DNA from: Pseudomonas purpurea
GTDB taxonomy: Bacteria > Pseudomonadota > Gammaproteobacteria > Pseudomonadales > Pseudomonadaceae
DNA length: 64,000 bases
NCBI RefSeq assembly: GCF_039908635.1
Contig: NZ_CP150918.1
Location: 3,529,001 to 3,593,000, forward strand
Direction: 5' to 3'
The position numbers were made by a program, and so were the translations under genes. Shown here piece after piece: positions 1-8,021 of the stretch. How positions within the stretch are numbered: the first letter of the stretch is position 1; the number at the start of each line of letters is the position of its first letter. The notes under the pieces are model-generated. The model ran no database searches. It had not been told where the DNA came from and saw only the letters and a list, made by a program, of their open reading frames with translations.

Positions 1-1007
1 AGCGCAATCGCCTGGCGCACGCGACGGTCCTGAAACATCGGCTTTTGCAGGTTGAAGATGAACCCCTGCGCGCCCTGCGCCGCACCGGGGGCCAGGTGCT
101 CACGTTGCAACCGTCCCTCGTCCAGCGCCGCGCCGGCGTAACCGATGGTGAACCCGGTGGCGGAGAACTCGCGGTTGTAGTCAAAGCCCCCGGCCTTGAG
201 GATCTGCCGGGACACCTCGGTGTCGGCAAAGAACTCCACGCGCAGGCTGTCAAAGTTGTACAGCCCACGGGACACCGGCAAGTCCTGTCCCCACCAGTGT
301 TTGACCCGCTCGAAGTTGACGCTGCGGCCGGCGTCCACCGACGTGACGCGATACGGTCCGCTGCCCAGCGGCGCCTCGAAACCGCCGCCATCGGCAAAGT
401 TGCGCGTGCGCCACCAGTGCTCCGGCAGCACCGGCAAGGTCGCGAGGTCCAGTGCCAGAGTGCGGCTGTCGCTGTTTTTAAGGACGAACCGCACCTGGGT
501 CGGCGACTCGACGACCACTTCGCCGACATCCGCAAACTGCTGGCGGTACTTGAGGCTGCCCTGGGTGGTGAGCAATTCGAAGGTGTAACGCACGTCCTCG
601 GCGCTGATCGGGCGGCCATCGGCGAACTGTGCGTTCGGGTTCAGGTAAAACCGCAACCACGAGCGGTCCGGCGCCAGCTCCATGCGCTGGGCCACCAGAC
701 CGTACACGCTGTAGGGCTCGTCCTTGGAACGGTAGGCCAGCGGCGCGTAGACCCAACCGTCGATTTCGGCGACGCCGGTGCCCTTGTCGACATACGGAAT
801 CAGATGATCGAACGGCCCGCCTTCCAGTGACGAGCGGCGCAAACTGCCGCCCTTCGGCGCATCCGGGTTGACGTAGTCGAAGTGCTGGAAACCGGCTGGG
901 TATTTGGGAGCTTCGCCGTAGACCGTGAGGGCGGTTTGCGGAGCCGCCAGCAAGGCCTGGCTGACGAGCAGGCCGAGCCAGGAAGCGAAAACAAGGCGTA
1001 GTGACAT
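1..1007 (-). CDS. Extracellular solute-binding protein, family 5 (YejA-like), partial
   Basis: Periplasmic binding component of a peptide/oligopeptide-type ABC importer. The frame opens at ATG 1007 and runs off the left edge, so the C-terminus is missing. The start gives a Sec signal peptide (MSLRLVFASWLGLLVSQALL, then A-A-P). The mature N-terminus (LTVYGEAPKYPAGFQHFDYV, NPDAPKGG) is the pattern of YejA-type proteins, and 'NPNAQFADGRPISAEDV' is the usual family-5 segment. An AAGGA box lies about 11 nt before the start. It follows the TonB receptor on the same strand with a 143-nt gap that holds a promoter-like module shared with the receptor. Substrate is not readable; small peptides or a peptide metallophore are inferred. 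It is absent from simple closed-ORF lists because no stop lies in the window. Confidence 0.9.
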   Translation of the reverse strand, partial: MSLRLVFASWLGLLVSQALLAAPQTALTVYGEAPKYPAGFQHFDYVNPDAPKGGSLRRSSLEGGPFDHLIPYVDKGTGVAEIDGWVYAPLAYRSKDEPYSVYGLVAQRMELAPDRSWLRFYLNPNAQFADGRPISAEDVRYTFELLTTQGSLKYRQQFADVGEVVVESPTQVRFVLKNSDSRTLALDLATLPVLPEHWWRTRNFADGGGFEAPLGSGPYRVTSVDAGRSVNFERVKHWWGQDLPVSRGLYNFDSLRVEFFADTEVSRQILKAGGFDYNREFSATGFTIGYAGAALDEGRLQREHLAPGAAQGAQGFIFNLQKPMFQDRRVRQAIA

Positions 1008-1063
1008 GGGCGTTTGATCCTTCAGACCGGATCAGCACGGCTGACGCTGCTCGCCTGCCTGTC

Positions 1064-1104
1064 ATGTGCAACAGGCAGGCGGTTTTTATAGAGCGTCATT
1101 TAGA
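1064..1104 (-). promoter_or_regulatory. Promoter-like module A, shared with the TonB receptor gene
   Basis: Read on the minus strand this is TCTAAA, a variable block, then CTATAAAAACC, 8 variable bases and GTTGCACAT. It matches the segment upstream of the TonB receptor (4064-4104) at 33 of 41 positions with no gap. It sits about 60 nt upstream of the solute-binding protein start. A target for the neighbouring ECF sigma factor is the natural inference, but I cannot assign -35 and -10 elements with confidence. Confidence 0.55.
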
Positions 1105-1150
1105 ACCATTGGTTACTAAAAACCGTCCTGACCATTGATTGAGCACATCC

Positions 1151-4030
1151 TCAAAAGTTGTAACTGACCCGCGTAAACAGCGTCCGCCCGTACGGGTCGG
1201 TGTAGCGCGGGTCGTAGCCGCTCTGGAAGGTGTAGGTCTGGTTGCTGAACGGTGGCTCGCGGTCGAAGAGGTTTTTCACCCCGAGGGTCACGCCCAGCGT
1301 CTTGCGCCATTGGTAGGTGCCGGACAAATCCCACAGGTTGTAGGAGCCGACCCGGGCGTGCGTCTCCCGGTCGTAGTCGTTGTAACCGGTGGTGAAGCGG
1401 TTGCTCAACGTCGCGCCCAGCGGACCTTTGCTCCAGGTCGCCGTCGCTAGGTGTTTCCAGCGGGCGATGACGCCGACGCCCTGGAAGTCGCCAACGTTGT
1501 CCAGGTACTTGCCGCCGATCTGCTGCTGGAAGTCGTAACGGCTGACGTAGGTGCCCTGCAAGCCCAGGCCGAATTGACCGTAGGCACTTTCCGGGAAACG
1601 GTAATCCAGGCTCAGGTCGACACCGCTGGTCTTGACCTTGCCCAGGTTGGCCAGCCCGGTCACGACGTGATCGATAGAACCGTCGGCCTTGCGCACGATC
1701 CGATCGGCGTACTGATCCGGGTTGGCGAACACCGCCGATTCGGGGAACTCGGCGATCTGGTTGGCGATCTTGATCCACCAGAAGTCGACGCCCACGTTCA
1801 GCGCACTGAACGGCTGATAGACAAACCCCAGGGTGACGTTGCGGGCAGTTTCCGGGCTCAGGTCGGTGTTGCCACCGGTCTTGTTGTTGTACTGCTGGGC
1901 GCAGTCGCGGTTGGCGATCCCGCCATTGCTTGGCGTACCGCCTGCGCACAGACGCGGATCGTTGTAGTTGGCGCTGGTGAAGGTGGTGTAAGTCGGGTTG
2001 TACAACTCATACAACGACGGTGCACGGAAGCCTTCACTGTAGGCGCCCCGCACCACCAGCTCACGGAACGGCTGGAAGCGGAACGAGTACTTCGGGTTGG
2101 TGGTGCTGCCAAAATCGCTGTACTTGTCGTGACGAATGGCCGCGGACAGTTCCAGGCTGTCGAGCACCGGCACGTTGACTTCGGCGTATTGGGCCTTCAA
2201 GTCCCGGTCACCGCTGACGCTGGCGTTGGGGTCCACGCCCAGGCTCTGTACATTGCCGGCAAAGCCTGCGATGTCCTGATGGAATTCTTCCTTGCGAAAC
2301 TCGCCGCCCAACGCCAGGCCGGTAGGGCCGGCACCGAACCAGTCGCCAATCTCGCGGCTGACGCGGCCGTCCAGGCCTTTCACCCGGCCGACCGACGTCC
2401 GGTAATCGCCGCTCAGGGCGTTGTCGCGCAAGTACGCCTGCCCGCCTGCCGTTTGCGGACCGAACGGGTTGAGGACGCCATTGGCCAATCCAGCGCCGGC
2501 CGCACGGTCATCGACGTAACCGCTGTCGATGCTGCTGATCACCTTGTTCTGGTTGTACGAGGCGCCGACGTCATAGTCCCAACCGGCCACGCTGCCGTCG
2601 AAACTCAACAGCAGCCGCTGGCCGGTATTCTGCGAGGTCTGCTGACGCGGGCCGAGGGCCGATTCACGCCAGTTGACGTTCACCGGTTGCGTGGCGTCCA
2701 GGGCAAAGCCGTTGGGGCCGGGTGTGATGCCGTTGCCGGGGTAGAACGCCGTGCCGGGGTTGATGTGCTGACCGGTCAGGGTGCCCGGGCCGACCTGGGT
2801 TTCGTTGTTGTTGCGCGCCCAGAAGTACTCCAGGTTGACGTTGTGATCGTCCGCCAGTTTGCCGGTGGCCTTGGTGAACACCGAGGTTTTTTCGGTTTCC
2901 GGGATCAGGTCCAGGTAACTCCACAGGCTCTGGCGGCAAATACCGTTGCGGGCGATCAACCCCGGCGCGTTGCAACCGCTGGCCGCCAAGGGGTTGGTGG
3001 CGTTGGCGCCCTGGCTCCAGTTGGCCGGGTTGGCGGTGCCGGAACTGTAATCCAGGCCACGGCTTGGCTGGTAGTTGTAGGTGTAGGCGCGGTCCTTGGC
3101 CCCCAGGTGCTCCTGTTTGTCGTAGTTGGCCACGGCAAAGACGTTGAAGCGGTCTTCCTGCAAATCGCCAAAGCCCCAACTGCCGCTGAAGTTCTGGCTG
3201 TCGCCGCCACCGGAGTGGGTCGGCGTCTCGTAACCGGTGGTGAACTGACCGTCGGTCAAACCCTTCTTGGTGATGAAGTTGATCACCCCGCCAATCGCAT
3301 CGGTGCCGTACAGCGCCGACGCACCGTCGCGCAGGATTTCCACCCGGTCGATGGCCGCGAAGGGAATGGTGTTGAGGTCCACCGAGGCGCCGTCGATGGC
3401 GTTGTTGCCCAACCGCCGGCCGTTGAGCAGCACCAGGGTCTTGTTCGAACCGATGCCGCGCAAATCGGCAAATGACGCACCGCCCGTGTCCGAACCGACC
3501 GAGCGGCTGGAGTTGTTCACCGACTGGTTGCCCGACAACCGCCCGACCAGTTCTTCGGTGCTGGTCACGCCCTGCTTGCGCAGGTCTTCAGCCTTGAGAA
3601 TGGTCACCGGCACCGCCGTTTCGGCATCGACCCGGCGAATCGCCGTGCCGGTGACTTCGACCCGTTGCAACTGCGTGGTCGGTTCGGCGTAAGCCGTCGG
3701 CGTGGCAACGGTAGCGCTACGCGGCTCCGCGGTCACCACCACGCCATCGGCGCTGGCCTGATCGGTCAAGCCGCTGCCCTGCAAGGCCAAATGCAAGGCC
3801 TGGGCTTGCGTCAGGCGCCCCTGAATCGCCGGCGCCTGAATACCGGCCACCCGCGACTGTTCAAAGGAAATCGGCACGCCAGCCTGCCGGGAAATGCCCA
3901 GCAGCGTCTGGTCCAGAGGACCGGCCGGCAGATTGAAATCGGCGCTGCTGGCAGCCAGCGCCGGCAACGTGTTCAAGGCAAGCAGCAAGGCCAGGCTCAA
4001 AGGGGATTTGTGGGGTGAAAATCGAATCAT
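1151..4030 (-). CDS. TonB-dependent outer-membrane receptor with N-terminal STN signalling domain
   Basis: Outer-membrane TonB-dependent transporter of the FecA/transducer type, about 959 residues. It has a signal peptide (SLALLLALNTLPALAAS), then an STN domain (about residues 30-85, FNLPAGPLDQTLLGISRQAG) that signals to a FecR-type anti-sigma factor. A plug domain follows (about 125-260; LVLLNGRRLG, DRVEILRDGASALYGTDAIG), then a 22-strand barrel ending in the typical aromatic terminus RVSYNF. ATG 4030 is chosen over an upstream TTG because AGGGATGG lies at good spacing before it. It lies downstream of the sigma/FecR pair on the same strand, the standard cell-surface signalling arrangement. 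Ligand not readable. The plug and barrel style ('GTAIRR', 'PYGRTLFTRVSYNF') resembles receptors of the broad iron/catecholate and oligopeptide group. Confidence 0.93.
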   Translation of the reverse strand: MIRFSPHKSPLSLALLLALNTLPALAASSADFNLPAGPLDQTLLGISRQAGVPISFEQSRVAGIQAPAIQGRLTQAQALHLALQGSGLTDQASADGVVVTAEPRSATVATPTAYAEPTTQLQRVEVTGTAIRRVDAETAVPVTILKAEDLRKQGVTSTEELVGRLSGNQSVNNSSRSVGSDTGGASFADLRGIGSNKTLVLLNGRRLGNNAIDGASVDLNTIPFAAIDRVEILRDGASALYGTDAIGGVINFITKKGLTDGQFTTGYETPTHSGGGDSQNFSGSWGFGDLQEDRFNVFAVANYDKQEHLGAKDRAYTYNYQPSRGLDYSSGTANPANWSQGANATNPLAASGCNAPGLIARNGICRQSLWSYLDLIPETEKTSVFTKATGKLADDHNVNLEYFWARNNNETQVGPGTLTGQHINPGTAFYPGNGITPGPNGFALDATQPVNVNWRESALGPRQQTSQNTGQRLLLSFDGSVAGWDYDVGASYNQNKVISSIDSGYVDDRAAGAGLANGVLNPFGPQTAGGQAYLRDNALSGDYRTSVGRVKGLDGRVSREIGDWFGAGPTGLALGGEFRKEEFHQDIAGFAGNVQSLGVDPNASVSGDRDLKAQYAEVNVPVLDSLELSAAIRHDKYSDFGSTTNPKYSFRFQPFRELVVRGAYSEGFRAPSLYELYNPTYTTFTSANYNDPRLCAGGTPSNGGIANRDCAQQYNNKTGGNTDLSPETARNVTLGFVYQPFSALNVGVDFWWIKIANQIAEFPESAVFANPDQYADRIVRKADGSIDHVVTGLANLGKVKTSGVDLSLDYRFPESAYGQFGLGLQGTYVSRYDFQQQIGGKYLDNVGDFQGVGVIARWKHLATATWSKGPLGATLSNRFTTGYNDYDRETHARVGSYNLWDLSGTYQWRKTLGVTLGVKNLFDREPPFSNQTYTFQSGYDPRYTDPYGRTLFTRVSYNF

Positions 4031-4063
4031 GGACAACCATCCCTGCGTTAGGTTTATGCAGGG

Positions 4064-4104
4064 ATGTGCAACGGCGAGAGGGTTTTTATAGGGCGGCGTT
4101 TAGA
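4064..4104 (-). promoter_or_regulatory. Promoter-like module B upstream of the TonB receptor
   Basis: Minus-strand reading: TCTAAA, variable block, CTATAAAAACC, 8 bases, GTTGCACAT, ending 33 nt before the receptor ATG. It is the counterpart of the module before the solute-binding protein gene. The conserved blocks and the constant distance between them suggest a sigma-factor or activator site. Recognition by the adjacent ECF factor is inferred. Confidence 0.6.
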
Positions 4105-4130
4105 CCGAAGCATGCTGACCTTATGCCCTT

Positions 4131-4178
4131 TGATCGCCCCCACGTGCCAGGCGTGCGCGGCGCGTGGGAACGATCACC
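4131..4178. repeat. Imperfect palindromic intergenic repeat (GATCG..CCCACG type)
   Basis: TGATCGCCCCCACG at one end pairs with CGTGGGAACGATCA at the other around a GC-rich loop. This matches the common Pseudomonas intergenic palindrome built on GATCGTTCCCACGC/GCGTGGGAACGATC. It lies in the 311-nt space between the receptor and fecR-like genes, where I see no coding region. Confidence 0.6.
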
Positions 4179-4301
4179 TGCGAGCCTCAACTGCCGAAGT
4201 GATAACTCCCGCCCAGCCACCATTGCCGACCCTACGGCCTTGAGGTCCGCGGTGCCGCTTTGGGTGTCAATGTGTCTGCAGGGAATGAGCAGCGACCCTG
4301 G

Positions 4302-4324
4302 GGATTTTACAGGGCGCAGCTTAG
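4302..4324 (-). promoter_or_regulatory. Degenerate third copy of the promoter-like module
   Basis: The core CTAAGCTGCGCCCTGTAAAA followed by TCC (minus strand) matches module B at 18 of 23 positions. Like B, it is followed by a TCCCTGCA block. It starts just after the fecR-like stop and could be a duplicated or alternative promoter for the receptor gene. No convincing gene begins between it and module B. Confidence 0.4.
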
Positions 4325-4341
4325 GCACAGTGGCTATGGCG

Positions 4342-5298
4342 TTATAACCGGGGCTCGATGCTGACCCAATAGGCGCTGTGGTAAGTCACCCGAATCGGCA
4401 GCGAGCGCTCAAGCAATTGCAGCGTGCGGTCGCTGTCGTCCAGCGGATAGATACCGCTGAGGCGCACACCGGCGACCTCGGGGCTGAGGCGCACGATGCC
4501 GCGCCGATAGTCACGCAGGCTGTCGATGACCTCGCTCAAGGGTCGATCCCGCGCTTCGAGCAAGCCTTGGGTCCAGGCACTTTCATGGCCCTTGGCACGC
4601 TCCACTGCCAGGATGCCGTGCTCATCGAAGCGCACACTGTCACCGGCCTCGGCCACGTGACGGGCGCCGCTGGCGGTGGTGATTTCAACCTGTGAATGCA
4701 GCATCACCAGCCGCGTCGACTGATCCGTGCGCTGCACCAGAAACCGCGTCCCCAAGGCACGTAGCCGACCGTGTTCGGTCTGGACCACAAACGGCCGCCC
4801 AGGGTCATGCGCCACGTCCACCAGCAGTTCGCCGGCCTGCAACTGCAACAAGCGTTGGCCGGGATCAAACCGCACAACCACCCGGCTGCGTGCGTTAAGC
4901 GTCAGCGCACTGCTGTCATCGAGGGCGAAGTCTTGACGCTCGCCCGTGCCGGTGTGCAACTCGCCCGCCTCAGGCAGCAGACCGTAACGCCGACCCAGCA
5001 CACCCGTGACCAGCGCCACGCCCAGCACGCTCAGACTGCCACCGATAAAACGTCGGCGACTCGACGGTGCGTTCAGGCTGTGCAGCAGACTTTCACGCGG
5101 CACCGTGCGCAACGCATGGCTGCGCAGCGCACTGAGACCGCCGCTCATCATGTCGATCACCGCTTCGTGATGGGGATCGGCGGCGCGCCAGTCATTGAAG
5201 GCCTGAAACGCCTGGGCACTGACCTCACCCGATTGCAGCAGGGCCATCCATTGCGCCGCGTCGTCGATCACGGCCTGATCCGGTCGCGAGCGGCTCAT
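4342..5298 (-). CDS. FecR-like anti-sigma factor / signal transducer
   Basis: Inner-membrane regulator of 318 residues. It has a cytoplasmic N-terminal DUF4880-type domain (about 1-65, DDAAQWMALLQSG and FNDWRAADPHHEAV) and one membrane segment near residues 88-105 (GGSLSVLGVALVTGVLG). A periplasmic FecR domain follows (TGTGERQDFALDDSSALTLN, GELLVDVAHDPGRPFVV, ALGTRFLV). A C-terminal secretin/STN-like end carries the ESLxxRY-like contact region. The start at 5298 overlaps the sigma-factor stop as ATGA, implying coupling. The frame is open far upstream of this start, but that extension is antiparallel noise over the sigma gene. It should receive the signal from the receptor's STN domain and control the sigma factor. 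Confidence 0.93.
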   Translation of the reverse strand: MSRSRPDQAVIDDAAQWMALLQSGEVSAQAFQAFNDWRAADPHHEAVIDMMSGGLSALRSHALRTVPRESLLHSLNAPSSRRRFIGGSLSVLGVALVTGVLGRRYGLLPEAGELHTGTGERQDFALDDSSALTLNARSRVVVRFDPGQRLLQLQAGELLVDVAHDPGRPFVVQTEHGRLRALGTRFLVQRTDQSTRLVMLHSQVEITTASGARHVAEAGDSVRFDEHGILAVERAKGHESAWTQGLLEARDRPLSEVIDSLRDYRRGIVRLSPEVAGVRLSGIYPLDDSDRTLQLLERSLPIRVTYHSAYWVSIEPRL

Positions 5299-5807
5299 GC
5301 CTCGGCCATCGCCTGATAGCAGCGCTTGAATGCGTCCGCCATGTATTGCTGCACGCGGCTGGTGGAAACCCCCAGCAACTGGCCGATTTCGCTGTACGTC
5401 AGGCCATCGAGTTGATGATAGAGAAACGCCGCCCGAGCCTTGGCCGACAGCCCGTTGAGCAAGCGGTCGGCGGCCAGCAGCGCTTCGACCACCAACGCCC
5501 GCTCCTCGGGCGAGGCATGCACCGGGGTCGGCGCCAGCGCCAGGCTTTCGATATACGCACGCTCCAGGTCCTGGCGGCGCCAGCCCTCGTAGACCAGTCG
5601 CCGGGCGATGGTGGTGAGCAGCGCCCGGGGTTCGCGAATGGCCAGCGGATCGGCCAGGGCCAGCACCCGCACGAAGGTCTCGGAGGCAATGTCCTGCGCA
5701 CTGTGCGGGCAACCGAGCGCACGGCTGACTGAGGTGCACAGCCAGTGATAGTCGCTTTTGAACATCTGCCCGATCACCTGGTAGTGAGGGTTCTGAATCG
5801 CACCCAT
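5295..5807 (-). CDS. ECF RNA polymerase sigma factor, FecI-like
   Basis: ECF sigma factor of 170 residues. Region 2 reads YHWLCTSVSRALGCPHSAQDIASETFVRV, continuing to ALLTTIARRLVYEGWRRQ. Region 4 reads AFLYHQLDGLTYSEIGQLLG followed by VSTSRVQQYMADAFKRC. Both follow the FecI/iron-starvation subgroup. ATG 5807 is preferred to the ATG at 5822 because AGGGAG lies about 7 nt before it. Its stop overlaps the FecR-like start by four bases. The 307 nt up to the hypX-like gene contain an AT-rich patch (5905-5955) that could hold its promoter. I see no clear Fur box there. Confidence 0.93.
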   Translation of the reverse strand: MGAIQNPHYQVIGQMFKSDYHWLCTSVSRALGCPHSAQDIASETFVRVLALADPLAIREPRALLTTIARRLVYEGWRRQDLERAYIESLALAPTPVHASPEERALVVEALLAADRLLNGLSAKARAAFLYHQLDGLTYSEIGQLLGVSTSRVQQYMADAFKRCYQAMAEA

Positions 5808-6114
5808 GCCTTGCTCCCTCATAAAACGGGTCCGACCCGTTTCGTAACGTCTGGTTCTGCCGCGGTTGACCCGGCTCAGGATTAGGGAAGCGACTGTGCA
5901 ACAGCGCTGAATACAATTGAAGTAATTAAAAATTAACGCATGCGAACTTTATGGAATATGCAACTGGTCGGCTCAAGGAAATTCAGCCACCACAAGATTG
6001 ATCTCGGTCAGCAGAACCCGCTCCGGGAGCGACTAACCTCGCGCTTCCATCAAAAGGCCACGGACGGCTGATTGGAAGTCGTCCGGCCACGCATTCTCAA
6101 GGAAGAGTCAAACC
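5808..6114. other. Intergenic region between divergent sigma-factor and hypX-like genes
   Basis: No coding frame is convincing here. An AT-rich stretch near 5905-5955 is the probable promoter zone for one or both divergent genes. No recognisable Fur box or riboswitch was seen. Confidence 0.4.
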
Positions 6115-7833
6115 ATGCGTCCCCTGAAGATCGTTCTGCTGTCCTCGGCTTTCAACGGCCTGACCCAACGTGCCTGGCTGGACCTGCGCCAGTCGGGTCA
6201 CGAACCCAGCGTGGTGCTGTTCACCACCGAAGCCGAAGTCTGCGAACGCATTGAAGCCTCAGGCGCCGACCTGGTGATCTGCCCGTTCCTCAAGGACCGC
6301 GTTCCTCAACAGTTGTGGAGCAACCGCCAGCGCCCACTCGTCATCATCCACCCCGGTATCGTCGGTGATCGCGGGGCCAGCGCCCTGGACTGGGTCATCA
6401 CCCAGCAAGTCACTCGCTGGGGCGTCACCGCCCTGCAAGCGGTGGAAGAGATGGACGCCGGACCGATCTGGTCGACCTACGAATTCAATGTGCCCGAAGG
6501 TGTGCGCAAATCCGAGCTGTACAACGGCCCGGTTGCCGACGCAGCGATTTACTGCATTCGCGACGTGGTGGAAAAATTCGGCAGCGATTTTGTCCCGGCC
6601 CCGCTCGACTACACTCGGCCCAATGTTCTGGGGCGCCTGCAACCGAACATGAAGCAGGCTGACCGGATGTTCAGTTGGCACGATTGCGCGCGCTTCATCA
6701 AACGCAGCATCGACGCCGCCGACGGACAACCCGGCGTACTGGCCAGTCTGGCCGGTGGTCAGTACTACGTGTACGACGCACACCTGGACACCCGCAGCGG
6801 CATTCCGGGAGAGATCCTCGCGGTGCACGACGACGCGGTGCTGGTGGCGGCCGGTGATCAGAGCCTGTGGATCGGCTCGCTCAAACGCAAGGCCCAACCG
6901 GGTGAAGAAACCTTCAAACTGCCGGCCCGGCATATCCTGGCCGGGCAACTGGAAAACGTGCCGACACTCGACTGGTCGGTGTCCAGCCAGCCGTTCAGTG
7001 ATGAAGCCTATCAGCCGATCCGCTACCGCGAATCAGGCCATGTCGGCGAGCTGACGTTCGAGTTCTACAACGGCGCCATGAGCACCGAACAATGCCAGCG
7101 ACTGGTCGAGGCCTTGCGCTGGGCCAAGGCCCGGGACACCAAAGTGCTGCTGATCAAGGGCGGCCGGGCGAACTTCTCCAACGGCGTTCACCTCAACGTG
7201 ATTCAGGCGGCGCCCGTGCCGGGCCTGGAAGCCTGGGCCAACATCCAGGCGATCGACGACGTCTGCGAAGAACTGCTGACCGCACGGCAACTGGTGGTCA
7301 GCGGCCTGACCGGCAGTGCCGGGGCTGGCGGCGTGATGCTGGCGCTGGCCGCCGACATCGTGTTCGCCCGGGCCAACATCGTGCTCAACCCTCATTACAA
7401 AACCATGGGCCTGTACGGCTCGGAGTACTGGACCTACAGCCTGCCCCGCGCCGTCGGCAGCGCCATGGCCGAAAAACTCACGCAGGACTGCCTGCCGGTC
7501 AGCACCTTCCAGGCCCAGAAATGGGGAATGATTCAGGAAGTCGGCCCGCGCTGCCCGCACGAATTCGGCCTGTGGCTGCTGCAACGGGCCAACAGCACCT
7601 TGACTGATCCCCGCTACGCCGAGGTTCGCCAACGCAAGACCAACGGCGACCTGCAACGCATCCAGCAATGCCGCGAAGCAGAACTGGCGCAGATGCACCT
7701 GGACATGGTGCAGAACCGTCACCAGTTCGCCGAGAAGTGCCGCAACTTCGTCTACAAACGCAAAACTTGCCAGACCCCGCAACGCTTGATCGCACCGTGG
7801 GCCATGGAGCGTGAAGCAGAGCTGATCGCCTGA
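6115..7833 (+). CDS. HypX/HoxX-like protein: formyltransferase plus enoyl-CoA hydratase-fold domains
   Basis: A 572-residue two-part protein. Residues 1 to about 265 are a formyltransferase-like module with the HypX signature HPGIVGDRGASALDW (H79, D92), followed by a formyltransferase C-terminal-type domain. Residues about 300-520 are a crotonase/enoyl-CoA hydratase fold (ILVLLIKGG-like strand, GLTGSAGAGGVMLALAADIV, NPHYKTMGLYGSE). Characterised HypX makes CO from a formyl donor for the [NiFe]-hydrogenase active site under air. No hydrogenase or hyp gene is in this window, so the acceptor here may differ. A hairpin terminator follows, then a LysR gene. Start ATG 6115 gives the intact Rossmann start (LKIVLLSSAFN). 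Confidence 0.85.
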   Translation: MRPLKIVLLSSAFNGLTQRAWLDLRQSGHEPSVVLFTTEAEVCERIEASGADLVICPFLKDRVPQQLWSNRQRPLVIIHPGIVGDRGASALDWVITQQVTRWGVTALQAVEEMDAGPIWSTYEFNVPEGVRKSELYNGPVADAAIYCIRDVVEKFGSDFVPAPLDYTRPNVLGRLQPNMKQADRMFSWHDCARFIKRSIDAADGQPGVLASLAGGQYYVYDAHLDTRSGIPGEILAVHDDAVLVAAGDQSLWIGSLKRKAQPGEETFKLPARHILAGQLENVPTLDWSVSSQPFSDEAYQPIRYRESGHVGELTFEFYNGAMSTEQCQRLVEALRWAKARDTKVLLIKGGRANFSNGVHLNVIQAAPVPGLEAWANIQAIDDVCEELLTARQLVVSGLTGSAGAGGVMLALAADIVFARANIVLNPHYKTMGLYGSEYWTYSLPRAVGSAMAEKLTQDCLPVSTFQAQKWGMIQEVGPRCPHEFGLWLLQRANSTLTDPRYAEVRQRKTNGDLQRIQQCREAELAQMHLDMVQNRHQFAEKCRNFVYKRKTCQTPQRLIAPWAMEREAELIA

Positions 7834-7856
7834 TCCACCACGCCCTCAAACGCCAG

Positions 7857-7884
7857 CCTGCGTCCGGCTCCGTCCGGACGCAGG
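7857..7884 (+). terminator. Hairpin after the hypX-like gene
   Basis: CCTGCGTCCGG and CCGGACGCAGG pair across a short loop, 23 nt after the hypX-like stop. A weak TTTGGT follows, so termination strength is uncertain. Confidence 0.6.
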
Positions 7885-8021
7885 TTTGGTGCTGACCCAC
7901 CATCATCGGTGGCGCAGGCATTGCTTGCGCTATTGAGCCTTGGGCAGAAGTCGTCCGCGCAGTGCCCGGCAGAGCAGCGCTTGCTCTACACTGCCGGTCA
8001 CTTTTCAGTACGCGCCCCCTC

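Noticed and set aside
1451..3475. 674-codon plus-strand open frame across the TonB receptor gene
   Set aside because: It is antisense to a receptor with clear plug and barrel motifs. Its sequence is the Val/Ala/Gly-rich type produced by GC-rich antisense frames, with no domain.
4086..4328. 80-codon minus-strand frame between the receptor and fecR-like genes
   Set aside because: It begins inside a promoter-like module, ends inside another and crosses an intergenic palindrome. No family-like sequence.
4342..5916. 524-residue version of the FecR-like protein
   Set aside because: The extra N-terminal 206 codons lie over the sigma-factor gene in another frame. The family start is at 5298.
5905..5955. 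Possible Fur box upstream of the ECF sigma gene
   Set aside because: AT-rich but without a recognisable match to the 19-bp Fur consensus or hexamer array, so not called.
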